Shown here one piece after another: positions 44,269-55,001 of a DNA stretch of 64,000 bases (within the stretch, counting starts at the first letter, position 1; each line of letters starts with the position of its first letter). This stretch comes from Naganishia liquefaciens. Lineage: Eukaryota; Basidiomycota; Tremellomycetes; Filobasidiales; Filobasidiaceae. Made by a program: the position numbers and the translations under genes. The stretch covers positions 310,001-374,000 of the forward strand of contig BLZA01000058.1 in NCBI GenBank assembly GCA_013423385.1, given 5' to 3'. The notes under the pieces were generated by a model that was not told the origin of the DNA, ran no database searches, and saw only the letters and a program-made list of their open reading frames with translations.

Positions 44269-46297
44269 ATGACGGATGCCTCAGAAGCCATTGCTCAGGA
44301 GGAGCTTGAAAAGTTCCGGGAACAATGGCGACGGGAAGTGCAAGATCGGGCTCGTCAGCGCGATCATGCGGAACAGAAACGACCGGCCAAGGCCACAGAC
44401 TCGATCCCGGGCACACAACACGATGCCTTGCCCACAGTACAGAAAGCCAGGGAGAGACCTCCAGGTATACTCGATGCCTCACGCAAGGAGGAAGACAAGA
44501 TACAGAGTGGGATTTTGCAAGACGAGGTAGAGCTCGCGAGAGCGATTGGGAGCGTGCATCTGAGCACGGGACACAAGCATGTCGTCAGGCCCACGCCGCC
44601 GGCCTCGCAGACTGCTCCACCTGGAAAAACACAAGAGAAAGCCGTCACATCTGCACCGCCTACCAGTCCTAAATCAAAACAGGCTCTCACGTCGCCGAAA
44701 CCGGTTGCCCGCAGGGAACATGGACCTGCGACCGTCTCTACGAAAAAGGCAGTCGAGGCATACGCAAGGGCAGTCGAGCACGAAAACTCGGGTCAGCTGA
44801 ATGAAGCGCTGCATCTGTATCGGAAAGCATTCAAGCTCGATGATCGTGTCGAAAAGGCGTATAATTCCGCCATTGTCAAGGAGGAGGAACGGAGTCAAGC
44901 GGTTGTTGAAGAGACCCAAGTAGTTGATCCAGCACTTCCAGTAACCGCGACACCACCACCGCTGGAACCGTATGTTTTCCGAACGCACACGCAGCTGGGG
45001 CCCGATTATCATTCTCCCGCGCGGACGCCTGTCCGTTCGCATGCGGACGGAGAAGGCGTGCACGCTGAATGGACGGATCCTCTCACGCGAATTATCAACA
45101 AGTTTGAAGACGACCTTTATACTGTCGAGTTTGCACCCGAAGAAGAAAAGTGGCCAGTCTTGCTTGCGACAATGCCAGATGAGGTCATCGAGAATATCAT
45201 CTTTTTCCTGGATGTCCAGAGTCTCGAGCGATTCGCTTTGACGTGTAAAAAGGCAAGGCTATTGACGCGTATAGCTCCGGTTTGGAGGTATGTCATTGAA
45301 GAAAGGAGGAAATAAGCCTGTCACGATCTCTAAGTCTTGGATGACAGGCATCTTTGCGAGCGGATTTACGTGCCGCCATTGGTACCGCCGGACATTAAGC
45401 CGTATGATTTGGCCAAGCATCATGGCTTTGACTGGCGTTCCACTTTCTTGGAGGAACGGAGATTGCGATATGACGGAGTGTATATCAGCGTGTGTCATTA
45501 CATGTGCGCTCAAGGTTTCACTTGTTCATTCGCGCTTGACTGATGGGATTCGCTATAGCCGGCCGGGTCAGAGTGATATGGCATGGGTCAATGTAAGTCT
45601 CGGGGAACAAGCATGGAGCTTTCGCGGTGTCTCCAAGTCTGAACGTGCTTCGTCTTGAACTCCCAGCCGACACATCTCAGTAAGCATCGCCGAGCCGCAG
45701 AGCAGCCTACACAATTGACATATCGTTTCCAGTTACGTATCATCGTTTCTTGCGCTTCTATCCCGACGGTCGAGTCATTTCGTACTTGACCACTGACCTG
45801 TAAGTGACAGCCATCGGGCGCGATTCTAAGCTGCCGCTGAAGTAGACGTCTCTAGACCTGTCGATGTGGTGCATTCGGTGCGGCCGTCACTTCGAGCCAA
45901 GGGAACGCTTTTTGGACAATGGGAGATATGCACCATGAAGGACGAAAAGGGCAGGGATGTTCCCAAAATCGAGCTCCGGAGCCTCCTTGAACCTGGCGTC
46001 ACGCCGAAATATGAGTTTGAAATGGATCTATGCCTCAAGACTACCCATAGGGGAAGGTATGGCGTGCGGGAACAGGAAGGAGGGCGTCCACTGACTGGTA
46101 CTTTGCAGATGGAACAAGCTCGAGATGTTGACGTATCAGTCCGTCAATCTCTTGAATGGCGAAGCGCTGGGTCTTTCCCTAAAACATCAGAAGCCGTTCT
46201 ACTTCTCAAAGTGAGTCATGATGTCCTGTGCTTGAAGTCACCATGGGCGCTGATCAAAATGATAACAAGGGTTCGATCGTATAAGGAGCAGCTGTAG
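44269..46297 (+). CDS. FBXO9: F-box protein of the FBXO9 / Pof7 / Hrt3 family
   Basis: Substrate receptor of an SCF ubiquitin ligase; the human member targets Tel2 and Tti1 in TORC1 control. A charged N-terminus (QEELEKFREQWRREVQDRAR) and a disordered middle precede a single TPR-like hairpin at about residues 156-193 (AVEAYARAVEHENSGQLNEA). The F-box follows near residue 310 (MPDEVIENIIFFLDVQSLER). The family's C-terminal barrel-like half reads IYVPPLVPPD, YDGVYISVCHYMRPGQSDMAWVNPTH, YHRFLRFYPDGRVISYLTT and KGTLFGQWEI. Start is the ATG at 44269 (MTDASEAIAQEE); an in-frame ATG at 44158 adds 37 residues with little order. Six or more introns. Stop at 46297. Confidence 0.9.
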
Positions 46298-46791
46298 AAG
46301 TCGGAATGCGAGGAACATAGGAGGAACCTCGTATGATACCAGTTGGTGTTGGTGATACCAAGACTTACTGTCTATCTGTGCAATGCTCAAAATTACTGCC
46401 GATGTTTTCTCGCGGTCAACTTACTCGTGTTTAGGGAGTGAGGACGAACACGAGAGAAGGAATGAGACAGTAGTCGGCCCCAACTTCGCATCGTTCGACC
46501 CGGAGAGCTCTATCGCGCGGGGACAAGTTCGCGCTCGCAAAGCAGAGATCGGTTGCGGATAAATCGCATGGATTTGAATAGCTTCCTGTCTCGTTCCGGC
46601 ATTGGGCATTAAGATCATTGTCACTGCTCAAGACGTCGCAGGTGTGCTAAAGGGGACTCATTCAGAGCTTTGCCGATCCTTAGCACGCAGACATATACTT
46701 CAAATGGCCCTTACAGGTGCAAATACATCAATGGTCTGTTTGTGTTAACAAGTGGTACTCAGGCAATCTTCGCTCCTACATTCCATAAGAG
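46298..46791. other. Convergent intergenic region, F-box gene and IPI3
   Basis: Two tails meet here; no gene or repeat beyond short frames. Confidence 0.45.
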
Positions 46792-48680
46792 CTACTGATC
46801 CATCGATACATCCCCCTCGAACGCCTTCTCAAGCTCCTTGACGCCCTTGCCCGTAACCCGCTCAAACGCCTTGTCCACCATCCCCGTCCACATTTCCTGG
46901 TTGATCTCGTGCGCACGCTGGAGCTGGGCCTTGACCGACGCCAGTTCCGCCTCGAGCGCGATCACTTGCTCTGCGGCTGCGGGCACAGATGCTGCGCCGC
47001 CGCCGCCGCCGCCGCCGCTGCTACTGTTTGGCATACCCGCGTACACATAATCGGCTGTCGGCTGCTCGAGCGTGTCGAGGTCATCGATCTCGGAGAAATC
47101 GACGTGCGGACGCAAGAGGATGCCGAGGTCGCCCGTATGTCGTGCGTCACGCTTGATCACCTTCATGCGTTCAAATTGCTTGATTTCCTTGACGGGCCAC
47201 GCTCCGGGAGCGACGACCCCGTGGGAGGATGTTGCAGCGTTGGCCGCATCGCGGAGGGATACACTGCCGACGAGGTCGGGCGGGCGAATGAGTGTGGAGA
47301 GGTGGGTGACAGGGACGCCGACGTGGGATGTGATGGTGCGGAGGTGTTGGTGTGATGGAAGTGCGTGAATGTAGATATGACCTGATGCTGTGCCGGATAC
47401 GAGATGGCTTTGAGATTTGGAGAGAACGAGAGCCGTTATTGGTGAGCTGAAGCAGGAAAGTCAGAGTTGCGCTTGAGACCTCTTTTGGCTGTTGGATCGC
47501 TCACTTTAGAGAGATACGGCCCTTGCCGCTCTTGCTATCCTGACCTTCCCCACCGATCCTGACATCCGCGCCGCCTTCGCCATCTCCCCCGACCGCTACA
47601 AGCATATCCCCCAGCTCACGCAAATCTGCCGCCACATTCCCACTCTGCAGCACATCATCCGTCTCCTCGGTACGCTTCCCCAGCTCTTGTTTCCGGCGGA
47701 ACAACCGCACGTGGTGGATCTCACCGGCGTCTGTTCCGACGTGGAACGAGCGTTCGAGCGGATCAACGGCGATGCTTGTGGGGATTTGACCCTGCGGGAG
47801 GCTGAAGGAGGAGAGTAGCTTGGGCGGACTGAGCGCCCAGACTTTGATGCATCCGTCCAGCGCGCCGGTAAAGACCCGACAATCCACGCCGCGGCCCGTG
47901 CCGACGTGCAAAACCCGTACGGCGAGAGTATGGTCTGAAAAGGTGCAGTACGGCTCCGGAATGGTGGATGTCATGTCGGCAGACAGGTCGACGAGCCGGG
48001 CGACGGACCACGTGGACGTCGACGAGTCTTCGGAGGCGGTTAGGAGCAGGGTCGAGCAGGGCGTGAAGGCGAGGGCAGTGATGGCGCGGTAGTGGGCGTC
48101 GAACGAGGCCAGGAGGGAGCCGGATGCGATCTAACGCGGTAGCAGGAACTTGAGCGGGTAAGGACAGTGGACGTGGCAGGAAACTCACCTCCCAGAGGTA
48201 GATGTGGCCTGATGGACTGCCGCCCGCGGCCCAGACTCCGTCCGGAGATATGTTGAAGCACGAGAGCTTTTCGGGCAGGTGTATCCTTGTTTGGAGTTGA
48301 TCCTTTTCGCTTTGCGTCAGTACGCCATGTCCTCGTGGGGCATCCTCTTTCCCCGCCCGACTCACCTTCTGCCACGCCCAGAACGACAATAGCGCCTTTC
48401 CCTCTTGACTTATAAGCAAACCACCACCTTCCCCACTTCTACTCTGGATGACTCCAACGCTGTTGAGCCCTGAATTGGAAGGCTTGAAAGAGTGCACATG
48501 AGCAGAGGTGTTGAGATCATGGAGCGTGATGGACGAAGGACCGGCGCCGCCGTGGGTTTGGGTATTGGCGCTGCTTGATGATGCGGCGGAGGGCGCAAAT
48601 GTTGGGCGTTTCGAGGCCGTTTTTTGTGTGTGGGGGATGGACGACGAGGTCGAGAGGATGAGCTCTTGGAGGGCGGCCAT
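46792..48680 (-). CDS. IPI3: Pre-rRNA processing WD40 protein Ipi3 (WDR18)
   Basis: Subunit of the Rix1 complex (Rix1-Ipi1-Ipi3) that recruits Rea1 to nascent 60S particles. WD-type blades are visible: LHDLNTSAHVHSFK, LSCFNISPDGVWAAGGSPSGHIYLWE, AITALAFTPCSTLLLTASED with STWSV, and VFTGALDGCIKVWALS, with SPITALVLSKSQSHLVSGTA nearer the end. The C-terminus has the typical Ipi3 helix (ALEAELASVKAQLQRAHEIN, then MWTGMVDKAFERV). A run of seven Gly (GCC on the plus strand, about 46997-47020) sits just before that helix. Start is taken at the ATG at 48680 (MAALQELILSTSSS), which matches the first beta strand of the propeller. About 550 residues. It shares a 237 bp promoter with ERG7. Confidence 0.88.
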
Positions 48681-48917
48681 GGCGGGGATGCCGGGAGTCG
48701 GGACGTGCTGGGCGGACGCAAGGAGGACGACGCGGTGCTCTCTGCTGTCCTCGCCGACGTTTTGCAGCCCTCCAAAATAATCATGTCTCGGGCGGAAGCA
48801 GGCGATCGAGCACGCGAATTCGAAGGCGGGGATGGTTCGATCAACACCTCCTAAATGCTCTTGATGCGCCGTTCCCGGTTCACCCGGCTTCTCCCTTGCT
48901 TTCGCGCCGGATCCAGC
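48681..48917. promoter_or_regulatory. Bidirectional promoter, IPI3 / ERG7
   Basis: 237 bp between divergent start codons of a ribosome-assembly gene and a sterol gene. If ERG7 starts at the alternative in-frame ATG 48855, the gap shrinks to 174 bp. Confidence 0.55.
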
Positions 48918-51900
48918 ATGTCCGCCACAGATACCACGCGGACGGATATACACGGCTGGCGTCTGCTCGTGAGCGAAGACTCGCACGGACAACATAAATG
49001 GGTGTACCTCCCCGCTGATGACCCTCGTCGCGCGAGTTGGCCGCAGAGTACCGTCGACAAGTACTGGTTGGGCCTCGAGACGGTAAGGTGTGCTTCGTTG
49101 AGCGTGGGACAGGGGTGTGCTGATACGGAGCGTAGGGCGCAAAAGAGCTTCCACATGCAAAGGATCCGGAAGAGGCGGCGCGCAATGGGTTTGAGTTTTA
49201 CAAGCAGATTCAGTCTCCCGATGGACACTGGTCTGGCGCATACGGCGGTACGTCCGGGTCCATCTTGTCTTGAGCATCAATCCAACCATATGATTGCCCT
49301 TCTTCTTGCTCTCCGCACGCACCAAAAGGCCCGCTCTTTCTCATTCCGGGACTCGTGATCGGTCTCTACGTGGCCAACACCTCGCTCCGACCTGAACAAA
49401 AGACGGAAATCGTTCGGTACCTCTTGAACAAACGGCGTCCCGAGGGCGGATGGGGGCTGTGAGTCGCTTACGCGGAGTGTCATGGGCCTCGAGACGCTAA
49501 CGATCAATATGGGTTAGGCATACCGCTGCACCGCCGACCACGTTTGGAACCGTGATGAACTATGTTTCCCTGCGTCTTCTTGGTGTCGGACCCGATGTAC
49601 CCGTCATGCAGGAAATCCGCACGTGGATACACGACCATGGTATGAACTCCCACATCCTCGTTATTCTGTGTCATCATCTCGCTGATTGGCATCTCGGCCT
49701 CCAGGCGGCGCCGTCTGCGTTCCGAGTTGGGCGAAAGCATGGTTGAGTATTCTGGGCGCCTATGAATGGGAAGGTGTCAGTCCGATTCCGCCAGAGCTTT
49801 GGTGAGTCTTCGGCGGGCGACCTGAATTTTGTGAAAAGGTGGGAAGGCTGATGCTGCAGCGCGTCAATAGGTTATTGCCCGAGTGGGTGCCGTTCCATCC
49901 ATGGCGATGGGTGAGTCTGTTTTTGATGTGGTCCAGCTAAATGACTGACATTTTGGTAGTGGATTCATACGCGCAACGTCTGTACGTGAAGGATCAACCG
50001 GGTACCTTCTAAGCGTGGATTGACGTTTTCGCAGACATTCCCCTCGGATACCTCTACGGCACAAAATTCCGGGGTCCGCTCACGCCACTCGTGGAAGCGA
50101 TCCGTCGCGAAATCTACATCGAGCCCTACGGCGTCATCGATTTTTCCTCCCACCGGAACAATATTCATCCGATTGATGTCTACAGTCCACACCATCCTAT
50201 TCTCGACGGATTAAACACCCTTCTGGCCGGATACGAACACTGTCCCTTCCCTCCGCTCCGACGCCGCGGAATTGACGCAGCATACAAGCTTGTCTGCTAC
50301 GAAGACGAAAACACGGGATATCAGACCATTGGGCCCGTCAGCAAGATGCTCAATCTCGTCTGCCGGTACGCCGCCGAAGGCGCCTCGAGTCAAGCCTTTA
50401 CGCGACATCTCGCGCGGATCGATGATTTCCTGTGGATGAGCGAAGAGGGCATGATGATGACGGGCACAAACGGAAGTCAGCTGTGGGATATCGCGTTCAT
50501 AGCGCAGGCCGCCGTAGAGACTGGCCTGGCGGCGGACGAGCAGCGGAATGAATCGGTGTGTGTGCGCGCGCTGGAGTGGTTGGATAAGGCGCAGATGAGA
50601 GAGGATCCGGTGTGGTATAAAGAGGCGTATAGACATCGGACCAAGGGTGCTTGGCCGTTCTCGACACCAGAACAGGGCTATACGGTATGTTTGCGCTTGT
50701 GTTGGCGTGTCTGGGTCGCTGTCTCATGCGGGACTGCAGGTCAGCGATTGTGCGGGCGAGGGCCTCAAAGCCGTGTTGGCGCTACAGAGTCTCGAGTACG
50801 TTGATTCCCTTCCCGATTTTCTTCCGCGCTGACGTATCGTTGACCGTTCCAGCTATATGCCGAAACTCGTCGACGAACAGCGCCTGCGAGACTGCGTTGA
50901 CTTGCTCCTGACGATGCAGAATCCGGATGGAGGCTTTGCAAGCTATGAACTCGTGCGCGGCAACAAGCGGCTCGAATGGTTGAATACGGCCGAGGTGTTT
51001 GGTGAGTTCTGGGATCGCGGGAAGACCGACCGATCTGACGAATTTCGGCAGGGGATATCATGATCGAATATACGTATCCCGAGTGCGTCACAGGCTTGGT
51101 CAACGTGACTTGTGCTGAGTCATGAGCGACAGGTGCACAACGTCTGCGATATCCGCACTGTTGCAGTATTCCAGTCATAGCCCGGATTATCGACGCACCG
51201 ATATCGAGTACGTCCGACTCCAGAGCGGATGATGGATGTCTAACGCGGCGCGTCAACAGTCGAACAGTCAAGGCCGCCGTCCAATACGTACATGACAAGC
51301 AAAAGCCAGATGGTTCATGGCACGGCTCATGGTGAGTTTTGCCTTTGTCCCGCTTGTTGCACCTGCTGATACATCCACAGGGGTATCTGCTTCACGTATG
51401 CTGCCATGTTTGCGCTGGAATCCTTGTCACTTGCGAGGGAGACGTACGGCAACTCGGCGAGTGTGCGCAAGGCCTGTGAATTTCTCGTTAACCATCAGAT
51501 GGAGGACGGCGGATGGGGCGAGACGTACATGGTCAGTCATTGCGTGCCGAATGATCTCTTCATTGTCGCTGATGGACCTTGCCTGTAGTCATGTGTGACG
51601 AACGTTTATTCCCAGCACACAAAGTCTCAGGTGGTTCAGACTTCATGGGCGCTCCTTGGCCTCATGTATGCCCGGTACCCAGATAAGCAAGTCATCCGAC
51701 GAGGTTGTGATTTGATCATGAGCAGACAACAGGCGGTAAGTGTATTCGGATCATCTGTTGAGAGCGCCAGGATCATGTCTTCGGTGCAGAATGGCAGCTG
51801 GCTACAGGAAGACGTCGAAGGTATATTCAACAAGAACTGCGGGATCGATTATCCGAGTACGTGTCAATCCTCCGCGAATGCGGGACCAGCAGGATTGACT

Positions 51901-51989
51901 CTTCCCGGATTTCAGACTTCAAGTTCTCATTCACTATCTGGGCGCTGGGTAAGGCAGCGCATTATCTCCGTGGCGTAGACAGTCATTAG
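48918..51989 (+). CDS. ERG7: Lanosterol synthase (2,3-oxidosqualene cyclase)
   Basis: Cyclises 2,3-oxidosqualene to lanosterol at the ER and lipid droplets for ergosterol synthesis. The start [20 protein letters not shown] is typical; an in-frame ATG at 48855 would add 21 residues. Family blocks seen are [83 protein letters not shown] and [12 protein letters not shown], with the QW-type repeats [46 protein letters not shown] and RQQANGSW, and a last exon [19 protein letters not shown]. The catalytic-acid motif, DCTAE in most members, reads DCAGE here ([20 protein letters not shown]). About 14 short exons, stop TAG at 51987. About 740 residues. Confidence 0.96.
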
Positions 51990-52755
51990 TGGGGAGTGCG
52001 CAGAAGAGAAGAAAGTGCCAATCGGGAGGAAAGGTTGATAACGTCGAGAGACTCCAACACAGAAAGAGCGCCAATGTTCAAGAAGGGGCATCAACGTTCG
52101 GAACCCAGGTCAGAGGACGCCGGTAAGGACATTCGTAGATCGTATGGTACTGCTCGTCAGGACATCAGGTTACCGTCATGCAAATTCGATCATCGTACAA
52201 ACTTCGTTCTTTACGATTGAGCACGTAACAATCTTCAGCGATGGGGTCTTCTTACGTCGCGCGAGTTGAAGTGCCCACTTGACCTTAGCCGTTTTATCCG
52301 TCTTCGATCCCACCACTTGCGAATGGTAGGGTGAAATTAGCGAAGCCCCCCCCCCTCTTTTTCAGTGAGGTGACAAACGGAAATTTGCGGCGATAAAGGG
52401 AAGTACCACCTCAATCGACACGATTTGTCATATAGAATTTCCATTCGTGGCATCTTTTCTAATTCCCATGATACCACCTTTCTCTTGCAGATGCGATCAA
52501 CAACCCTCTGTTGTGGATTGAAAACTCAAGTCTCAGTATCCAGCTGCGTGGCGGCGAGAGCTGTTGAAGATGCTTGATGGCTACCTCGTGACAAAGGATC
52601 TCATTTTGTGAGGGACTATCGCCGGAAGCAGAGCGTTTCGCAATGTATAAAGCGTCCTTCCAGTTTTAACGCATCTGGACGATAGCGTCCCACTCGAGAC
52701 TTTTCCTGATTGACTGTCAAGCTGCTCAGAGATTTAGGAGCGATTTTATTTTGAA
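51990..52755. other. Intergenic upstream of the Cys4-module gene
   Basis: About 770 bp with the ERG7 3' UTR. A run of ten C lies at 52346-52355. No gene supported. Confidence 0.45.
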
Positions 52756-54078
52756 ATGCAATCCATACCTTTGACCGTCCCCGGAGGAGATGGAAGTCGA
52801 AAGGCCGGACTGGAGGTCTCACTGTTTACTGTCGACCCCAGTGTAGATTGCTACTCTACAAGTATAAGCGGCGACAATTATTTTGTCGCCACTGACAAAA
52901 TCGATGCGACTATCTTTGAGAATGTGTATGCAGGAGGCCCGAAAACAACTTCTACTCAGCGAGGTACTACGACCAAGACCTCACGCGACTCTTTCAGTAC
53001 CTCTCAATGTGTAACTAAACAGAAGGTATCGACAGTGAAAGGAAAGGAGGTGAAACGACTCCGCATCAAGTGTTTGGGCTACTCTTTGGATGATGAGACA
53101 CTTCATCACTGTAACGAGACGTGGAACGTCAACGGCTTCAAATTATTTCGCAAAACGAGATGCCGAGATTGCGCGTCCCACTTCAGGGCCTCTGAGAGAC
53201 GGAGACAGCATAAGGAAGCGCGGGCCCGAGCTAGGCACTTGATTCGCACGCGTGAGACTCAAGGCATCGTGTCGCCGCGAGCTACAGAGACGATCCAGGG
53301 TTACAAGCGATGCGAAGGTTTCATGAAAGCGACAGGAAAGCAAGAGGAATGCGCCAGTTCGGCTCAATGGTCTCTCCGGGGCCGTCTCAGTAAAAAAAGA
53401 TGTGATGTCTGTGCCTTCCTTCATGACAGCAACAGAGCCAAGAGAAAAGCTTCAGCCAATCGACAAAGAGGGAAACAAGAGTCACGACAGACCAGTATCA
53501 GAGAGACTTCTGACGCTCGCCTACCGAAGCATGAATCAGAAACGGTTTCAACCTCCGGCGTGCTACCCTCTGCGGCAATGTCCATCTGCCCCGCATTTAC
53601 GTCCTATCAAGGAGTAGAGGGCAGTCAATCTGCAACTCACTCTGCAACTCACTCTGCAACTCACTCTGCAATTCCTCATGTCTCTTTTCGAGGAGAAGCG
53701 GTTGTGCCCAGCGGCAACTCCAGAACGCTTCAAGCACGTCTTGCGGCGGAAGATCTCTCGTTGGGCCTGGGTTACAATCACCAGACACACCTCCCTTGGC
53801 AGGATTATCATACCTATGGCTTTGAGTCCTGTGGAATCCCTTCTGATATAGGAACCGACCAATCATGGAGTTTGCCATACCGAGCTATTGGATCTGGATC
53901 TGTATCTCATGAAGCGGACACGACATTCAATGGTCAGAAGTGCCAGACAGGGCTTGAAGCAGGCTTGCTGCCCGCTGCCTCCTTGTCAGCCGCCTGGCCG
54001 AGGGGGCACATGGGAGCTCGGAACCTTGGACAAGGCGGACCTGAAGCCAATCAAATTCCCTTGTTGGCAAGTTCTTAA
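52756..54078 (+). CDS. Novel protein with a duplicated Cys4 (C-x12-C-x16-C-x2-C) module
   Basis: Single-exon frame of 440 residues, unusual here where most genes have many introns. Two modules have identical cysteine spacing, exactly 80 residues apart. Module 1 has C106, C119, C136 and C139; module 2 has C186, C199, C216 and C219. Shared residues: C-x-G-[YF] at the first Cys, a Trp shortly after the second, and [KR]-[TK]-RC before the final CxxC pair. Each module is followed by a very basic stretch (ASERRRQHKEARARAR; RAKRKASANRQRGK). This arrangement suggests two zinc-binding, probably nucleic-acid-binding domains, which is inference. The N-terminal 100 residues are Ser/Thr-rich, and the C-terminal 200 residues are Ser/Gly/Gln-rich and disordered-looking. 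A short SATH repeat lies at residues 292-303. No signal peptide or membrane segment. I do not recognise the family; a fungus-restricted transcription factor is one possibility. Confidence 0.7.
   Translation: MQSIPLTVPGGDGSRKAGLEVSLFTVDPSVDCYSTSISGDNYFVATDKIDATIFENVYAGGPKTTSTQRGTTTKTSRDSFSTSQCVTKQKVSTVKGKEVKRLRIKCLGYSLDDETLHHCNETWNVNGFKLFRKTRCRDCASHFRASERRRQHKEARARARHLIRTRETQGIVSPRATETIQGYKRCEGFMKATGKQEECASSAQWSLRGRLSKKRCDVCAFLHDSNRAKRKASANRQRGKQESRQTSIRETSDARLPKHESETVSTSGVLPSAAMSICPAFTSYQGVEGSQSATHSATHSATHSAIPHVSFRGEAVVPSGNSRTLQARLAAEDLSLGLGYNHQTHLPWQDYHTYGFESCGIPSDIGTDQSWSLPYRAIGSGSVSHEADTTFNGQKCQTGLEAGLLPAASLSAAWPRGHMGARNLGQGGPEANQIPLLASS
53629..53670 (+). repeat. In-frame 12-bp tandem repeat (SATH)n
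   Basis: Three exact TCTGCAACTCAC units plus a partial fourth within the Cys4-module gene, encoding SATHSATHSATHSAIP. Being a multiple of three, copy number can change without breaking the frame. Confidence 0.9.
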
Positions 54079-55001
54079 TCTCTTTGCGTACCTGCGGATC
54101 TTGCTTGTCATGGGTCCCAGTATGATCAATGAGAGCCCGATGGAGGGTATTCTGAAACCTTGTATAGATATTGATCGTTTCTGCCTGAGATATTTCAGGT
54201 GGCCAGGCCCTTCCCGACAATGTCGCTAAGATGAAGGCTCATCGCATGAGATTCGTTTTAAGAGCTCATCACGGTGGCCAAGGCAGTCAAAGTGGCAATA
54301 TGGCATGTATAGTGATCTCTTTTCTTATTATGATCCATTCGCTATCTATTGGCGACCTCCCCTGCACAGCTCTGCCGGGCGACGTAGTGCTATCAAGTTC
54401 TGTTTATAAGACAGTCGCAGCGATGTTGACCGGCGATCACAAGTATTGCGACATAAGACTCATCAGGGGTCGGAATCTGGGATTCTTGGCCCTTTGCGGT
54501 AAGAACGACACGGAAGTACGTCCCGTCAGCCACGCGAATGGATTCAGACACCAGAATACACGAAATAGGGACCCGAGGGCATTCGAGCGACGCTGCGGCT
54601 GGTTGTGGGCTGTCTGGTAAAGCATACTACAGATCTATAGAAGAACCCCGAGTACTGGTCAACGGGCACAACTCGAGATCTACGGACGCTCGCAGGAATG
54701 CCCTTTCTCCATTTACTGGAGTTCCCTATCTTGTCTTTGCACTGGCGATTGCCCATCTCCTCGGAATAGAGATCGCTCCGAGATCGCCGTCAAGCAGCAT
54801 ACCCTGCAGAACGCTTTTTCGGTATTTTGAAATTGCTAAAGGTTCCGAAGAGCTGATCGGACATAGCCGATGAGCCGTAATTATAGATTTCGCTCGCATG
54901 GAAAGGGTTTCCTCAGCTCATTGGGTGTTCAGGTATATAGATTCTTCAAGATAAAGTAATATGCCTCTCGTGCTGTCGTCGGTAACGAGCACAACACAAA
55001 G
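54079..55001. other. Intergenic; one weak small secreted-protein candidate
   Basis: The best frame starts at the ATG at 54300 (MACIVISFLIMIHSLSIG, then DLPCTALPG) and ends at 54620, about 106 residues with five Cys. The first 18 residues resemble a signal peptide. There is no domain, no splice support and only one start, so it is not called as a gene. The last 200 bases are the amidase promoter. Confidence 0.3.

Noticed and set aside
47763-49325. 520-residue minus-strand frame across IPI3 and ERG7
   Set aside because: Its ERG7 part is antisense to well-supported exons, and most of its IPI3 part reads through introns or the wrong phase. Only its middle segment (from 48680) is IPI3 exon.
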